DNA of 64,000 bases from positions 1 to 64,000 of the forward strand of contig JAEZDY010000001.1 of NCBI GenBank assembly GCA_023417935.1. Direction: 5' to 3'. Under the pieces are notes generated by a model, which was given only the letters and a program-made list of their open reading frames with translations, searched no databases and was not told the origin of the DNA. The position numbers and the translations under genes are program-made. The DNA comes from Bacteroidota bacterium (GTDB taxonomy: Bacteria; Bacteroidota; Bacteroidia; Bacteroidales; Lentimicrobiaceae). Shown here in pieces: positions 1 to 9,828 of the stretch; the first letter of the stretch is position 1; the number at the start of each line of letters is the position of its first letter.

Positions 1-10
1 TTGTTAACCT

Positions 11-41
11 AAAAGAAAAGAGCAGCCACTTAGGACTGCTC
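11..41 (-). terminator. Rho-independent terminator of the minus-strand lipoprotein gene
   Basis: Read on the minus strand, GAGCAG (36-41) and CTGCTC (20-25) form a stem with a 10-nt loop, followed directly by TTTTCTTTT (11-19). It lies about 80 nt past the stop codon at 124, so it plausibly ends that transcript. Confidence 0.55.
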
Positions 42-123
42 ACGAGCTAGATCATGTCTGCTCTAAAGCACAAAGTTAATATTTATTTTTCAAAATGCTT
101 GCTTTTTAACACAGAATCTTGAA

Positions 124-549
124 CTAATTAAACACTCTAAGTACATAACCGTCGTAACTTGTACGGTATTGCTTGAGTGGAATGCCGGCAGGTCCTGCTA
201 TCGGAGTGCCATCTGTTAGAAGGAATCTTGATCCGCATACCGAGTCAATGGCAATTATTCCTGAACTTTCAACTTCAACTCTCGCTCCCTCCACCAGTGG
301 GTCGAATGGACATGCCCTTTCATAAGCCATGAACTGATCGTTCATTGGACGGTAAATAATAATACCTTTATAACCTCCTGAAAAATAGGCCCATTGTCCA
401 TCGGCAATGTAATCGAGTGTATTAGGGTATATTAGGAAGTCAACATAAACATAGGGAATTGCAGTTTCATTCTCATCTTTACCACAAGAATTAAAGGAGA
501 TAACAACTAAACCCAATATAAAGTAGAGCAGTGTTTTTTTGAGTGACAT
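124..549 (-). CDS. Rieske-fold lipoprotein with lost histidine ligands, probably surface exposed
   Basis: A 141-residue exported lipoprotein. Residues 1-21 are a hydrophobic signal ending FNS before Cys22, a relaxed Bacteroidota lipobox. The next residues are G-K-D-E, matching the K-(D/E)2 lipoprotein export signal described in Bacteroidota, so surface display is likely. The C-terminal half follows the Rieske [2Fe-2S] pattern: A-C80-P-F-D, then C105-G-S-R-F, D-G-T-P, GPA and PLKQY. A true Rieske centre needs C-x-H and C-x-x-H; here F82 and R108 sit where the histidines should be, so only the two cysteines remain. They could form a disulfide rather than bind a cluster. Transcribed alone, away from the next gene. 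The fold is inferred from motif spacing; the function is unknown. Confidence 0.7.
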   Translation of the reverse strand: MSLKKTLLYFILGLVVISFNSCGKDENETAIPYVYVDFLIYPNTLDYIADGQWAYFSGGYKGIIIYRPMNDQFMAYERACPFDPLVEGARVEVESSGIIAIDSVCGSRFLLTDGTPIAGPAGIPLKQYRTSYDGYVLRVFN

Positions 550-649
550 AGGTGTTGATTGAAAGAGGCTATAAACTAGTAATTTGTTAAAGGCTTGAAT
601 TTTATTTTATTAAATTGTTGAATTATATCAAACGAGCCAATAAAGATAA

Positions 650-657
650 TATTTTTG
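650..657 (+). promoter_or_regulatory. Candidate -7 box (TAnnTTTG)
   Basis: TATTTTTG matches the Bacteroidota -7 consensus and lies 37 nt before the ATG at 695. No TTTG box is visible at the usual 19-21-bp spacing. Confidence 0.3.
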
Positions 658-694
658 CAAGAGTGGTTTGAAAGAAAAAAAGAAATGCAGCGAA

Positions 695-946
695 ATGAGG
701 GGATTTAAAATTTCAGTAGCAGCCATACTTTGTTCTTTGATGCTGTGTTCATGCTCAATCTTCAAGAAGTCTGAGGCCGAAAAAGCTGAAATCACCGAGA
801 AGCAGGAGATCAAAGCTTTTGATGCTGAAATCAGTAAACGGCAAAAAGCCCATTATAAAATGCAGACCCGGGAAGCAAAGAAAATGATGAAGCGTAGCAT
901 GCGGAAGTCGAAAAGATTGAACCGGCCACGCCTGCAAACTGGGTAA
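695..946 (+). CDS. Small basic lipoprotein of unknown function
   Basis: An 83-residue protein. An in-frame TTG lies upstream at 668, but the ATG at 695 is preferred because it begins directly with a lipoprotein signal: M-R-G-F-K, a hydrophobic stretch, and the lipobox L-C-S-C with Cys20 as the likely lipidated residue. The mature part is short, helical and rich in Lys, Arg and Glu, with a very basic tail (KKMMKRSMRKSKRLNRPR). No recognisable domain. No acidic export signal follows the cysteine, so periplasmic retention is more likely than surface display. Lysine/arginine-rich small lipoproteins of this kind are frequent in Bacteroidota. Confidence 0.6.
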   Translation: MRGFKISVAAILCSLMLCSCSIFKKSEAEKAEITEKQEIKAFDAEISKRQKAHYKMQTREAKKMMKRSMRKSKRLNRPRLQTG

Positions 947-986
947 GTAATATGCTAACTGTAACCATGTAATAAATCAAAGAACT

Positions 987-1625
987 ATGGATGATTTTCT
1001 GTATATAATACTGGGGATAGCATGGTTGGCTTATTCACTCTATACAAACAAGCAGAAGCTTGATAAAAAGAGGGCTGAACGTGAGGCGCAAATGAGGGGC
1101 GGAGTCCCTCGAAACCATGACATAGAAGATGACTACCAAAGAACAGAGGAAGAGTACCGCAGGGTAGAAGATGACTACCGCAGGGCAGAAGACGAACCAT
1201 CACCTCATGTTGAAACCCATAGAAGGCATGAGGCTCCGCACCGTCGTCCTGAGGAAGAATACACACCTTTACCCAGAAAGACTGTATTTGATGAGTTTTT
1301 TGGTGATAAGGAGTCACCTTATCAGGAAGCTGAAGAAGAAACCTATATCCCGGAAGTAAACGAGCAAACATGGAAGAGGAAGATGGCGGAATATGCCGAT
1401 GTTGAGGCAGCCTCCATGGAAGAAATTAAGGACGAAGTGCCACTCGACTACTTTACACGACAATATGAAGAAGTATACAAGTCTGCAGACCACAGAGTTG
1501 TAAATAATATTGAGGAGAATGAAGAATATTACCAGATACAGGAGGTTCAGGAAGAATTTGACTTAAAAAAAGCTGTAATATACAGCACAATCCTTAGAGC
1601 CCCGTACGTTTCGGAGGATACTTAA
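987..1625 (+). CDS. Single-pass membrane protein with charged tail, unknown
   Basis: A 212-residue protein. Residues 4-20 are a hydrophobic segment right at the N-terminus, followed by KKRAER, which suggests an anchor with a cytoplasmic tail. Residues 47-70 hold three copies of a 7-residue unit E-x-x-Y-R-R-x (EDDYQRT, EEEYRRV, EDDYRRA), so this part is probably extended or helical and strongly charged. The rest is acidic and low in complexity, and the last 20 residues (LKKAVIYSTILRAPYV) are more conserved-looking. No catalytic motif. It lies 40 nt after the small lipoprotein gene and may be cotranscribed with it. I do not recognise the family. Confidence 0.65.
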   Translation: MDDFLYIILGIAWLAYSLYTNKQKLDKKRAEREAQMRGGVPRNHDIEDDYQRTEEEYRRVEDDYRRAEDEPSPHVETHRRHEAPHRRPEEEYTPLPRKTVFDEFFGDKESPYQEAEEETYIPEVNEQTWKRKMAEYADVEAASMEEIKDEVPLDYFTRQYEEVYKSADHRVVNNIEENEEYYQIQEVQEEFDLKKAVIYSTILRAPYVSEDT

Positions 1626-1649
1626 ATTTGTTCACTTTAATTAACATTT

Positions 1650-1682
1650 TTTGTGGGCGAAAATAATTTATTACTACCTTTA
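1650..1682 (+). promoter_or_regulatory. Bacteroidota promoter for the receptor operon
   Basis: TTTG at 1650-1653, 21-bp spacer, then TACCTTTA at 1675-1682, one mismatch to TAnnTTTG. Transcription would start near 1689, leaving a leader of about 55 nt before the ATG at 1744. This argues against translation from the upstream TTG at 1651. Confidence 0.55.
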
Positions 1683-1743
1683 CCCGCTTTTAGAACTGCA
1701 TACACACAAACACACGTATATTCTAACAATAAATTTCATTGGT

Positions 1744-4700
1744 ATGATCAGAAATCTTCTACTAACTTTTTGGTTGGTACTGACAGCGAATCTGTTAGTG
1801 TTCTCTCAATCGGGAACACTCAGAGGAAAAGTCATCGATAAAGACACTAAGGAACCAATTCCTTTTGTGAATATTGTCGTTGAACTAGGCGGAACTCAAG
1901 CTGGAGGTACAACATCTGACTTTGATGGTAATTACACCATTAAGCCTATTACCCCGGGTAAGTATGATTTGAAAGCCACTTACGTGGGCTTCAAACCTGT
2001 ATTGGTCAAGGGTATTCAAATAAAATCAGACCAGATAACTTTCTCCGATATTATTATGGAATCAACAATGGTAGAGCTCACCGAGTTTGAAGTTGTTGAT
2101 TACAAAGTGCCACTTATTGATAAGGACAAAACTTCAGTAGGAGCAACAGTAACTTCAGAGGAAATAGCGAAGATGCCGAACCGGTCGGCCAATGCAGTTG
2201 CTGCAACTGTAGGAGGTGTATTCTCTGCCGATGGAGAACGCGGTAGTGTTCGCGGACAGCGTTCAGAAGGTACAATCATGTACATTGACGGAATCAGGGT
2301 TCGTGGAACTTCTTCATTGCCTGAGTCTGCTATTGAGCAGGTATCAGTTATCCTGTCAGGAGTTCCAGCTCAGTATGGTGACGCAACCGGTGGTATTATC
2401 AATGTTACAACAAAAGGTCCAAGCCGTGAATTCGGTGCAGGTATTGAGTTACAAACATCTGAATACCTTGATGCTTATGGTTATAACCGCGCTGGTCTTA
2501 ATATGCAGGGACCACTCCTATGGAGTAAGGACGAGAATGGCGAGAAGAAGAGTGCCCTGCTGGGTTACTTTATCGCCGGTGAAGTCACTTACAACAGGGA
2601 CAGCAGGCCAACCGCAACAGGTGCTTATGTAGTTAAAGATGACATACTAAGGAGTCTTGAGCAGAATCCTTTGCGTTTGACAGGTACAGGTTTTGGTACC
2701 TATTATAATACCAACTATATAAGGAAAGAACACCTTGATTATGTTAAGGCTAATCCAAACACCGAGAGCTTTGATATAAATGCATCAGGTAAGCTTGATA
2801 TAAAGACCGGTCCGAATGTAAATCTGTCTTTTGGTGGATCTATCAATACATACGACAGGAGCAACTACAGCTTCCTGAATGCAATGTTCAATTCAGCCAA
2901 GAACGTTCAGGTGCTTGGAAACACCTGGAGGGTATTCGGTCGTTTCACTCAACGTTTCCCAGTTGACCCTGAAAGCAAGTCATTTATTAAGAATGTATAT
3001 TACACCATTCAGGGAGACTATACAAAATCAATGCAAACCGTTCAGGACCCAGATCATAAGGACGATTTGTTCCGCTATGGGTACCTAGGAAAATATGAAA
3101 CTTCAACTATTAGATCATACACCCAGGAAATGCAGCTTGATACAGCAAGCGGCTTGACAGCATATATCCATAATGGTTTCAGAGATATTGGTGTTAAATA
3201 TACTCCTGGAGAATTTAATCCAATAACTGCCAATTACACTCGTCAGTATTATGAGTTATTCCCATCATTAGGATTCCACTCTGACCTCAGCAGTATAATT
3301 GAAGGAGGAGGTTTATTGAATGGTATGGGTGCCGGCGGAGCTTACAATATTTTTGGTGTTCCGGGAGCCATACAATCAAATTATCAGGTAGTTGACCAGG
3401 AGCAATATGCTCTAAACGCAAATGCTTCTGCCGATATAGGAAACCACGCTTTCCAGTTTGGTTTTATATACGAGCAGCGTGTTGACAGATTCTACACATA
3501 CAACCCGGTAGGATTCTGGTCACTGATGAGAGGTCTTGCCAATTCACACATTCAACAGCTGGATGTTGCTAATCCAAATCTTGTTACCCTTGATGGTGTA
3601 TTTATGGATACCATTTATTATGACCGCAAGTATGACCAGTCATCACAGCGTAACTTCGATATTAAATTGCGTGAAAAACTCGGACTTCCAGTAAATGGTA
3701 CAGATTGGATCGACATTGACTCTTATGACATGAACTCCTATACCATTAATTATTATGATGAGAATGGAAAACTGATCACTAAGGCATTGGATGGCCCACT
3801 TGATATTAATATGTTGAGCCCTGATGAACTTTTCAATAATGGTGGTTTTCTTGCAAACTATAGTGGATATACTTATACAGGAGAGCGCACAAAATTAAGT
3901 GAAAGCCCAAGTTTTGATGACTTCTTTAATAAGAGGGATGAAAACGGAATGTACACCCGTGAGATTGCACCATTTACGCCAATATATATGGCAGGTTACA
4001 TTCAGGATAAATTTGCTTTTGAAGACCTTATCTTCAACATTGGATTACGTGTAGACCGGTTTGACGCTAACCAAAAGGTTTTAACCGATCCTTATACTTT
4101 ATATCCTGCAAAGACTGTAAGTGAAGTAAGTGACCTTGGTTCACATCCAGCAAATATGGGTGATGATTTTGTAGTATATGTTGATAACCAACGCAATCCA
4201 ACTACAATTATGGGTTACCGTGATGGTAATAGTTGGTACAATGCAGAAGGGTTGGTAGTTACTGACCCCACTATCGCTCTAGATGCAGGTAATGGTGTTA
4301 TCCCATACCTTGTTAATAAAGATAACCTGGTAGTTTCATCTGATGCTTTCAGTGATTATGAGCCTCAGATCTCTGTTATGCCACGTGTTTCATTCTCATT
4401 CCCAATTTCAGATGAAGCATTGTTCTTTGCCCACTACGATGTACTGACACAGCGTCCAACCTATGCACTCCGCATGAGTCCGCTTGATTATTACTTCCTT
4501 CCTTTAACAGGAAGTCCCGATATTAGTAATCCAAACCTAAAACCTGAAAAGACTATTGACTATGAATTAGGATTCCAGCAGCGTTTGTCACCTAGCTCAT
4601 CTATGACGATTTCAGCTTATTACCGTGAAATACGTGATCAGATTCAGGCTTTCCGTTACACTGCTGCATTCCCGAAAACCTACTATTCTTATAATAATAT

Positions 4701-5448
4701 AGACTTTTCAACAGTAAAAGGGGTAACATTAACCTACGACATGCGTCGTACAACGAACACAAGGGTAAGGGCTAGTTATACTTTACAGTTTGCCAATGGA
4801 ACAGGTTCAGATCCTGAATTTGCAAAAGGTTTGATTCAAACAGGACAGCCAAACTTACGTACACTATTCCCAATGAGCTTTGACCGTCGCCATGCTGTTA
4901 ACCTGATGCTGGATTATCGTTTTGGTGAAGGTAAAGAGTATAATGGGCCAGTTATCAGGCGCACAAGAACTGATGCAACCGGACAAGAAGTGGTGAAGTC
5001 AACCAGGTTATTGCAAAATACCGGAGTTAACTTTACAGTATTCGGTGGATCAGGTACTCCTTATACCCGCTCGAGCAAGATTGTTGCAATTGGACAACAA
5101 GGTATTATTGACGGATCAATCAATGGTTCACGCCTACCATGGCAATTCAGGGTTGACGGCCGTATAGACAAGGACATTAACATAAAATGGTCAGACACTA
5201 GATCATCATTCCTGAATCTGTACGTACAGGTGCTTAATATTTTTGATTCCAAGAATATTATGGGTGTGTATGGTGCCACAGGTAATCCTGATGATGATGG
5301 ATATCTGGCAGCAGCAGAATACCAGCAGTTTATTAATACACAGCTCGATTCACAGGCTTATCGTGACCTATATAGCATCAGGGTAAATAGCCCGGGCAAT
5401 TACAGTTCACCACGCCAGATTCGTTTTGGTTTAATACTGAACTTCTAA
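1744..5448 (+). CDS. TonB-dependent outer-membrane receptor with carboxypeptidase-regulatory domain
   Basis: A 1234-residue outer-membrane transporter. Start chosen at the ATG at 1744, which opens a normal signal peptide (MIRNLLLTFWLVLTANLLVFSQS); the upstream TTG at 1651 falls inside the predicted promoter. Order: signal peptide 1-23; CarboxypepD_reg-like beta-sandwich about 24-110 (LRGKVIDKDTKEPIPFVNI, DFDGNYTI, YVGFKP); plug about 120-240 with the receptor hallmarks GSVRGQRSEG, IDGIRVRG and VPAQYGDATGGIINV; a long beta-barrel after that, ending in aromatic RFGLILNF. It is longer than typical siderophore receptors and resembles the SusC-like/TBDR class of Bacteroidota, but no SusD-like lipoprotein follows. 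Instead a type IX substrate and a PorV-like protein follow closely, so its cargo may relate to that exported protein. The substrate cannot be named. Confidence 0.88.
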   Translation: MIRNLLLTFWLVLTANLLVFSQSGTLRGKVIDKDTKEPIPFVNIVVELGGTQAGGTTSDFDGNYTIKPITPGKYDLKATYVGFKPVLVKGIQIKSDQITFSDIIMESTMVELTEFEVVDYKVPLIDKDKTSVGATVTSEEIAKMPNRSANAVAATVGGVFSADGERGSVRGQRSEGTIMYIDGIRVRGTSSLPESAIEQVSVILSGVPAQYGDATGGIINVTTKGPSREFGAGIELQTSEYLDAYGYNRAGLNMQGPLLWSKDENGEKKSALLGYFIAGEVTYNRDSRPTATGAYVVKDDILRSLEQNPLRLTGTGFGTYYNTNYIRKEHLDYVKANPNTESFDINASGKLDIKTGPNVNLSFGGSINTYDRSNYSFLNAMFNSAKNVQVLGNTWRVFGRFTQRFPVDPESKSFIKNVYYTIQGDYTKSMQTVQDPDHKDDLFRYGYLGKYETSTIRSYTQEMQLDTASGLTAYIHNGFRDIGVKYTPGEFNPITANYTRQYYELFPSLGFHSDLSSIIEGGGLLNGMGAGGAYNIFGVPGAIQSNYQVVDQEQYALNANASADIGNHAFQFGFIYEQRVDRFYTYNPVGFWSLMRGLANSHIQQLDVANPNLVTLDGVFMDTIYYDRKYDQSSQRNFDIKLREKLGLPVNGTDWIDIDSYDMNSYTINYYDENGKLITKALDGPLDINMLSPDELFNNGGFLANYSGYTYTGERTKLSESPSFDDFFNKRDENGMYTREIAPFTPIYMAGYIQDKFAFEDLIFNIGLRVDRFDANQKVLTDPYTLYPAKTVSEVSDLGSHPANMGDDFVVYVDNQRNPTTIMGYRDGNSWYNAEGLVVTDPTIALDAGNGVIPYLVNKDNLVVSSDAFSDYEPQISVMPRVSFSFPISDEALFFAHYDVLTQRPTYALRMSPLDYYFLPLTGSPDISNPNLKPEKTIDYELGFQQRLSPSSSMTISAYYREIRDQIQAFRYTAAFPKTYYSYNNIDFSTVKGVTLTYDMRRTTNTRVRASYTLQFANGTGSDPEFAKGLIQTGQPNLRTLFPMSFDRRHAVNLMLDYRFGEGKEYNGPVIRRTRTDATGQEVVKSTRLLQNTGVNFTVFGGSGTPYTRSSKIVAIGQQGIIDGSINGSRLPWQFRVDGRIDKDINIKWSDTRSSFLNLYVQVLNIFDSKNIMGVYGATGNPDDDGYLAAAEYQQFINTQLDSQAYRDLYSIRVNSPGNYSSPRQIRFGLILNF

Positions 5449-5484
5449 TATAGACTTGTAAATAGAATAGATCACAATATACTA

Positions 5485-8400
5485 ATGAATATGAAAAATA
5501 TACTCCGAATAACATTTGCAGTTCTACTGCTTAGTATTCTGGCAGTGCCTGTATTTGCCGACTATAACAAAAGTGGAGGCAACAAATCATCAGGACCTGT
5601 AGTAAAATCTACTGCAGCTGGCTGCTTACCCGGTGCTGGATTTAAATACCTTGAAGTAAATAATGTAAGAGCACGTATCAACACTGGTGGAGATATGTGG
5701 TGGGACTTTGAAGTTGCACAATATGAGATCCCAAAAGGATCACGTAAGACTTCTATGTTTGCCGCAGCTCTGTGGATTGGTGGTATTGATGAGAACGACC
5801 AGTTAAAACTGGCTGCATTGAAATTCCGCCAGGGTCCGAATGCACAATCACCTGGTACCGGAAATGACTTTTGGCCAGGTCCACTAACAGTAGATAATAC
5901 AGCCGCCATTGATGAGGCTACATGTGCTGAGTATGATAAACATTTTCCAATCAGCAGAAGAGAAGTGGATGAATTTGTGGCATGGCAGGATAATAAAGCT
6001 GCATTCCCAAATTACCAAATTCCGGCTTCAATTCTTAACTGGCCTGCTCATGGTGATTTATCAAAAAAACAAAGCTACTATCTGGCTCCTTTTTTTGATG
6101 CTGATGGTAGTATGTCATATAATCCTGAAGAGGGTGGTGATTACCCATATTATGACCTTGCAAATGAACTTTGCCATTCAGCAACAGCTACGATGGAAAC
6201 CATTGAAGGTACTTCAAAAGGTGGTTTGCTCTCTGACCAGGTTATTAAAGGTGATGAAACACTATGGTGGGTGTTTAATGATAAAGGTAATATACACACT
6301 GAAACTCAGGGTACCCCAATCGGACTTGAGATCAGGGCACAAGCTTTTGGCTTTGCTACAAATGATGAGATCAATAACATGACTTTTTACAGTTATGAAA
6401 TCATCAACCGTTCAACATATCGTTTAAGGGATACTTATTTCAGCCAGTGGGTTGATACTGACCTAGGATTTGCAACTGACGACTATGTTGGTTGTGATGT
6501 AAACAGGGGTTTAGGATACTCATACAATGGAAAACCTAAAGATGGTGACGGACAATTCTGGGCATATGGTGATCAGCCACCAGCAATTGGAGTTGACTTC
6601 TTCCAGGGACCATATATGGATCCTGACGGTTCTGATAATCCATCATTCAAAGGTGATGGTATTTTAGGTCCTTCATTCTTTGGCGATTGTAGTATCGTAG
6701 GATTAAACGGTTCTTCAATGGGATTTGAATATGGTACCGAATCTGATCCCCAATCTGGAAACTTTATTGTTCGTTCAGAAGCTATCAATGGTGTTAACTT
6801 TGGAAACGGCATTGTGGATGATGAGCGTTTTGGAATGCGCAGATTTGTATATCATAACAATAGCACAGCAGGTGCTTTCCCATTCCAGCTTGACCCAGCT
6901 TATGCTCCGCAATATTATAATTACCTGAAAGGTATCTGGATGGACAACACTAAGATGATATATGGTGGAAACGGTCATGCCACAGCCGGTGGATACGGCC
7001 CAGCAGCTGATTTTATGTTCCCTGGTTTAACTGATGAATGCGACTGGGGTACTAATGGATTACCACCAGCAGGACCAAAAGAATGGACTGAAGAAATCGC
7101 TATGAATCAACCTAACGATCGTCGTTTCATGCAGTCAGCAGGCCCATTTATACTTGAACCAGGTGCTGTTAACTATATTACAGTAGGTATTCCCTGGGCT
7201 CGCGCAGCTTCAGGAGGTCCATGGGCTTCAGTAAAACTTCTTCAGGTTGTTGACGACAAATGCCAATTATTGTTTGACAACTGTTTTGCGGTCGTTAGTG
7301 GTCCAAATGCTCCAGACCTTACAATCCGCGAGCTTAATGAAGGCTTGATTTTCTATATCAGCAACCGTAAAACTAATGACGCAGGTAACAACATTAACGA
7401 AAGTTACAAAGAACTTGACCCCGCTATTAAGGCAGTTGCTAATAGTACAGGTTATGATTTTGACCCTTACTATCGTTTTGAAGGATACCAGATATTCCAG
7501 TTAAAAGATGCAACCGTTTCAGTTGCTGATATTCATGATCAGAAATTAGCTCGTTTGGTATACCAAACTGACGTTAAGAATAAAGTTACACAACTGGTAA
7601 ACCATAATTTTGATCAGTCACTTAATGCAAATGTGCCAGTTGAAGAAGTGAATGGAAGCGATTTGGGTATACGTCATACTTTCAGATTGACAGAAGATGC
7701 ATTTACCGGACAAACACTCGTTAACCATAAGCAGTACTATTATTTGGCACTTGCATATGGATATAATGAGTACATGAAGTATAGTGCCGATCCGGGATCA
7801 CAGGAAGCCGGTATTATCGGCTTGGAAGGTCAAAAAAGAGTATATCTGGCTGGTCGTAAGAACATCAAAGTCTATACTGCGATACCTCATAAGAATGTAG
7901 GAACGACCCAGGCAAATTCAGAATATGGTGATGGTGTTGAAATTACTCGGTTACAGGGACAAGGTAATGGCGGCAATGTGTTAGACTTTACCGATGCTAC
8001 TATAGAAGGAATATTGAGCAAAAAGCCTGTTGATTCAATTAATCAGATGGGCAGCCCTGATTATCCAATCGCATATGAAGCAACATACAAGCAAGGCAGA
8101 GGTCCAATTGATGTAAGAGTTATTGATCCACTGAATGTTAAGAGCAGTGAATTCATTCTTGCATTTGATTCGTTGGTTCCTTATTATCAGATTGTTGGGG
8201 CTGACAGTACTCTAAATTATAAGGCGCACTGGCATTTAACTGACATGGCTAGTAACAAAACATATCATTCTGATACTACGATCTCATATAAGAATGAGCA
8301 GATGATACCAGAACTTGGCATAGCTATTACAATACATGAGCCATTGCAGAATGGTCCGATAAGAGTTGGTAATAATGGTGAATCAAGTATATTCGAAGTA

Positions 8401-9783
8401 ATAAATGATAACAATGGACTATTAGAATCAACCTTCACATTTAGTGATAGCACCAAACCTTGGTTGTTAGGAGTGCCTGATGTAGATGGTGTACCAGCAT
8501 TGAACTGGATCAGATCAGGTGTTGTTGATGACGTAGCAAACCCTGCTAATAGTGACTTTAAGATTTCAGTACCAGGTGGTTCAACTTTCGCTGACCCGAA
8601 CTCAAATTATGAGAAAATAGTTGCCGGAACCTGGGCTCCATATATCATGACTGCAACCAGCGAACAGGATCCTTTTTATGCTCCTGCATACAGGAACATT
8701 TCTAAAGTATCGTCAAGGTTGTCAGATATTGCAAGCGTTGATATCGTTTATACTTCTGACAAGTCAAAATGGACAAGATGTCCGGTTATAGAAATGAGTG
8801 CTGATAAAACCTTATCTGAAGGTGGAGTTGAAAGGTTTAACATTCGTGCTGGAGCATCAGTAAACGTGAATGGAGAGGCAGGCGTTGAAAGTACTGATCC
8901 AATGCTTAATTCAAACTATATCAATGAAACCGGTATGGGTTGGTTCCCAGGTTATGCTATCAATGTTGAAACTGGTGAACGCCTTAATATGATGTTTGGT
9001 GAAAACTCATGGTTAGTTGGTGATAATGGCCGCGACATGTTGTTCAACCCTTCTTCTAGAATCGCATCGGGTAACGAATTAGTTCTTGGTGGTATGCATT
9101 ATTTGTACGTGTTTGCACATACAACAGGTAAATCGGTTGCTATAGCCAATATTCCGGCATATGATGCAGGCGCTACACTCAGGGAAAATATACCTGTTAC
9201 ACTGGGTGCGGGTACTCAACGTGCTCTCGTATATTCAAGTGCAATGTATGTGAGTATGCCAATAGCAAATCCCGAACACCCATGGCTTGCAACTGATGCA
9301 AAAGTCCGTATCAGGATTACTAAACCATATCAGCGTTATTACAGCGTTTCTCACGAAGGAATGCCATTGTTGGCTAACGATGTTGAGAATGGTAACTATC
9401 CTTTATATAGCTTTAGTACCAAGAACATTGCCACTACAGATGATAATATAACCAAGGCGCAATCCGATCTTGATCTTATTAATGTGGTTCCAAATCCATA
9501 CTATGCATACTCTTCTTATGAAACCAACCAGTTGGATAACAGGGTAAAAATTACCAATCTGCCTCGCAGATGTACTGTTACCATATATTCAACCAACGGT
9601 TCAATGATCAGACAATTTACAAAAGATGAATCAGGTACTGCCATTGAATGGGATCTGAAGAATCACGCTGGTATTCCAATTGCAGGTGGTGTTTATCTCA
9701 TACATGTTAAAGCCGATGGCGTTGGAGAAAAAATTGTTAAATGGTTTGGTTCACTACGGCCTATTGACCTTAACGCATTTTAA
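5485..9783 (+). CDS. Very large exported protein with type IX C-terminal sorting domain
   Basis: A 1432-residue secreted or cell-surface protein. The signal peptide is about residues 1-25 (hydrophobic run ending VPVFA before DYN). The last ~100 residues carry the FlgD-like/type A sorting-domain pattern: VVPNPY, VKITNLP, TVTIYSTNGSMIRQF, EWDLKN-x-x-G-x-P-I-x-G-G-V-Y, and GEKIVKW, followed by an unusual 11-residue extension. Such domains direct export through the PorK-N/GldK-N machinery encoded at 45469-51407. The body is rich in Gly, Asn, Asp and aromatics, with many DGDG/DPDG-like acidic loops that could bind calcium. I recognise no enzymatic domain. It starts 36 nt after the receptor and ends 3 nt before the PorV-like reading frame, so the three are one transcription unit. 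Alternative ATG at 5491 would change little. Confidence 0.8.
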   Translation: MNMKNILRITFAVLLLSILAVPVFADYNKSGGNKSSGPVVKSTAAGCLPGAGFKYLEVNNVRARINTGGDMWWDFEVAQYEIPKGSRKTSMFAAALWIGGIDENDQLKLAALKFRQGPNAQSPGTGNDFWPGPLTVDNTAAIDEATCAEYDKHFPISRREVDEFVAWQDNKAAFPNYQIPASILNWPAHGDLSKKQSYYLAPFFDADGSMSYNPEEGGDYPYYDLANELCHSATATMETIEGTSKGGLLSDQVIKGDETLWWVFNDKGNIHTETQGTPIGLEIRAQAFGFATNDEINNMTFYSYEIINRSTYRLRDTYFSQWVDTDLGFATDDYVGCDVNRGLGYSYNGKPKDGDGQFWAYGDQPPAIGVDFFQGPYMDPDGSDNPSFKGDGILGPSFFGDCSIVGLNGSSMGFEYGTESDPQSGNFIVRSEAINGVNFGNGIVDDERFGMRRFVYHNNSTAGAFPFQLDPAYAPQYYNYLKGIWMDNTKMIYGGNGHATAGGYGPAADFMFPGLTDECDWGTNGLPPAGPKEWTEEIAMNQPNDRRFMQSAGPFILEPGAVNYITVGIPWARAASGGPWASVKLLQVVDDKCQLLFDNCFAVVSGPNAPDLTIRELNEGLIFYISNRKTNDAGNNINESYKELDPAIKAVANSTGYDFDPYYRFEGYQIFQLKDATVSVADIHDQKLARLVYQTDVKNKVTQLVNHNFDQSLNANVPVEEVNGSDLGIRHTFRLTEDAFTGQTLVNHKQYYYLALAYGYNEYMKYSADPGSQEAGIIGLEGQKRVYLAGRKNIKVYTAIPHKNVGTTQANSEYGDGVEITRLQGQGNGGNVLDFTDATIEGILSKKPVDSINQMGSPDYPIAYEATYKQGRGPIDVRVIDPLNVKSSEFILAFDSLVPYYQIVGADSTLNYKAHWHLTDMASNKTYHSDTTISYKNEQMIPELGIAITIHEPLQNGPIRVGNNGESSIFEVINDNNGLLESTFTFSDSTKPWLLGVPDVDGVPALNWIRSGVVDDVANPANSDFKISVPGGSTFADPNSNYEKIVAGTWAPYIMTATSEQDPFYAPAYRNISKVSSRLSDIASVDIVYTSDKSKWTRCPVIEMSADKTLSEGGVERFNIRAGASVNVNGEAGVESTDPMLNSNYINETGMGWFPGYAINVETGERLNMMFGENSWLVGDNGRDMLFNPSSRIASGNELVLGGMHYLYVFAHTTGKSVAIANIPAYDAGATLRENIPVTLGAGTQRALVYSSAMYVSMPIANPEHPWLATDAKVRIRITKPYQRYYSVSHEGMPLLANDVENGNYPLYSFSTKNIATTDDNITKAQSDLDLINVVPNPYYAYSSYETNQLDNRVKITNLPRRCTVTIYSTNGSMIRQFTKDESGTAIEWDLKNHAGIPIAGGVYLIHVKADGVGEKIVKWFGSLRPIDLNAF

Positions 9784-9828
9784 TGGATGGTAATGAACAT
9801 TAAAAAAACACACAACAAATTATTGGTT

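Noticed and set aside
1651..1743. N-terminal extension of the TonB-dependent receptor from a TTG
   Set aside because: The 31 extra residues are not signal-like, and the TTG is inside the predicted promoter. The ATG at 1744 gives a normal signal peptide.
5562..5909. A 115-codon open frame opposite the large exported protein
   Set aside because: Antisense to a strong coding region, with no family match; several such frames occur by chance across long genes here.
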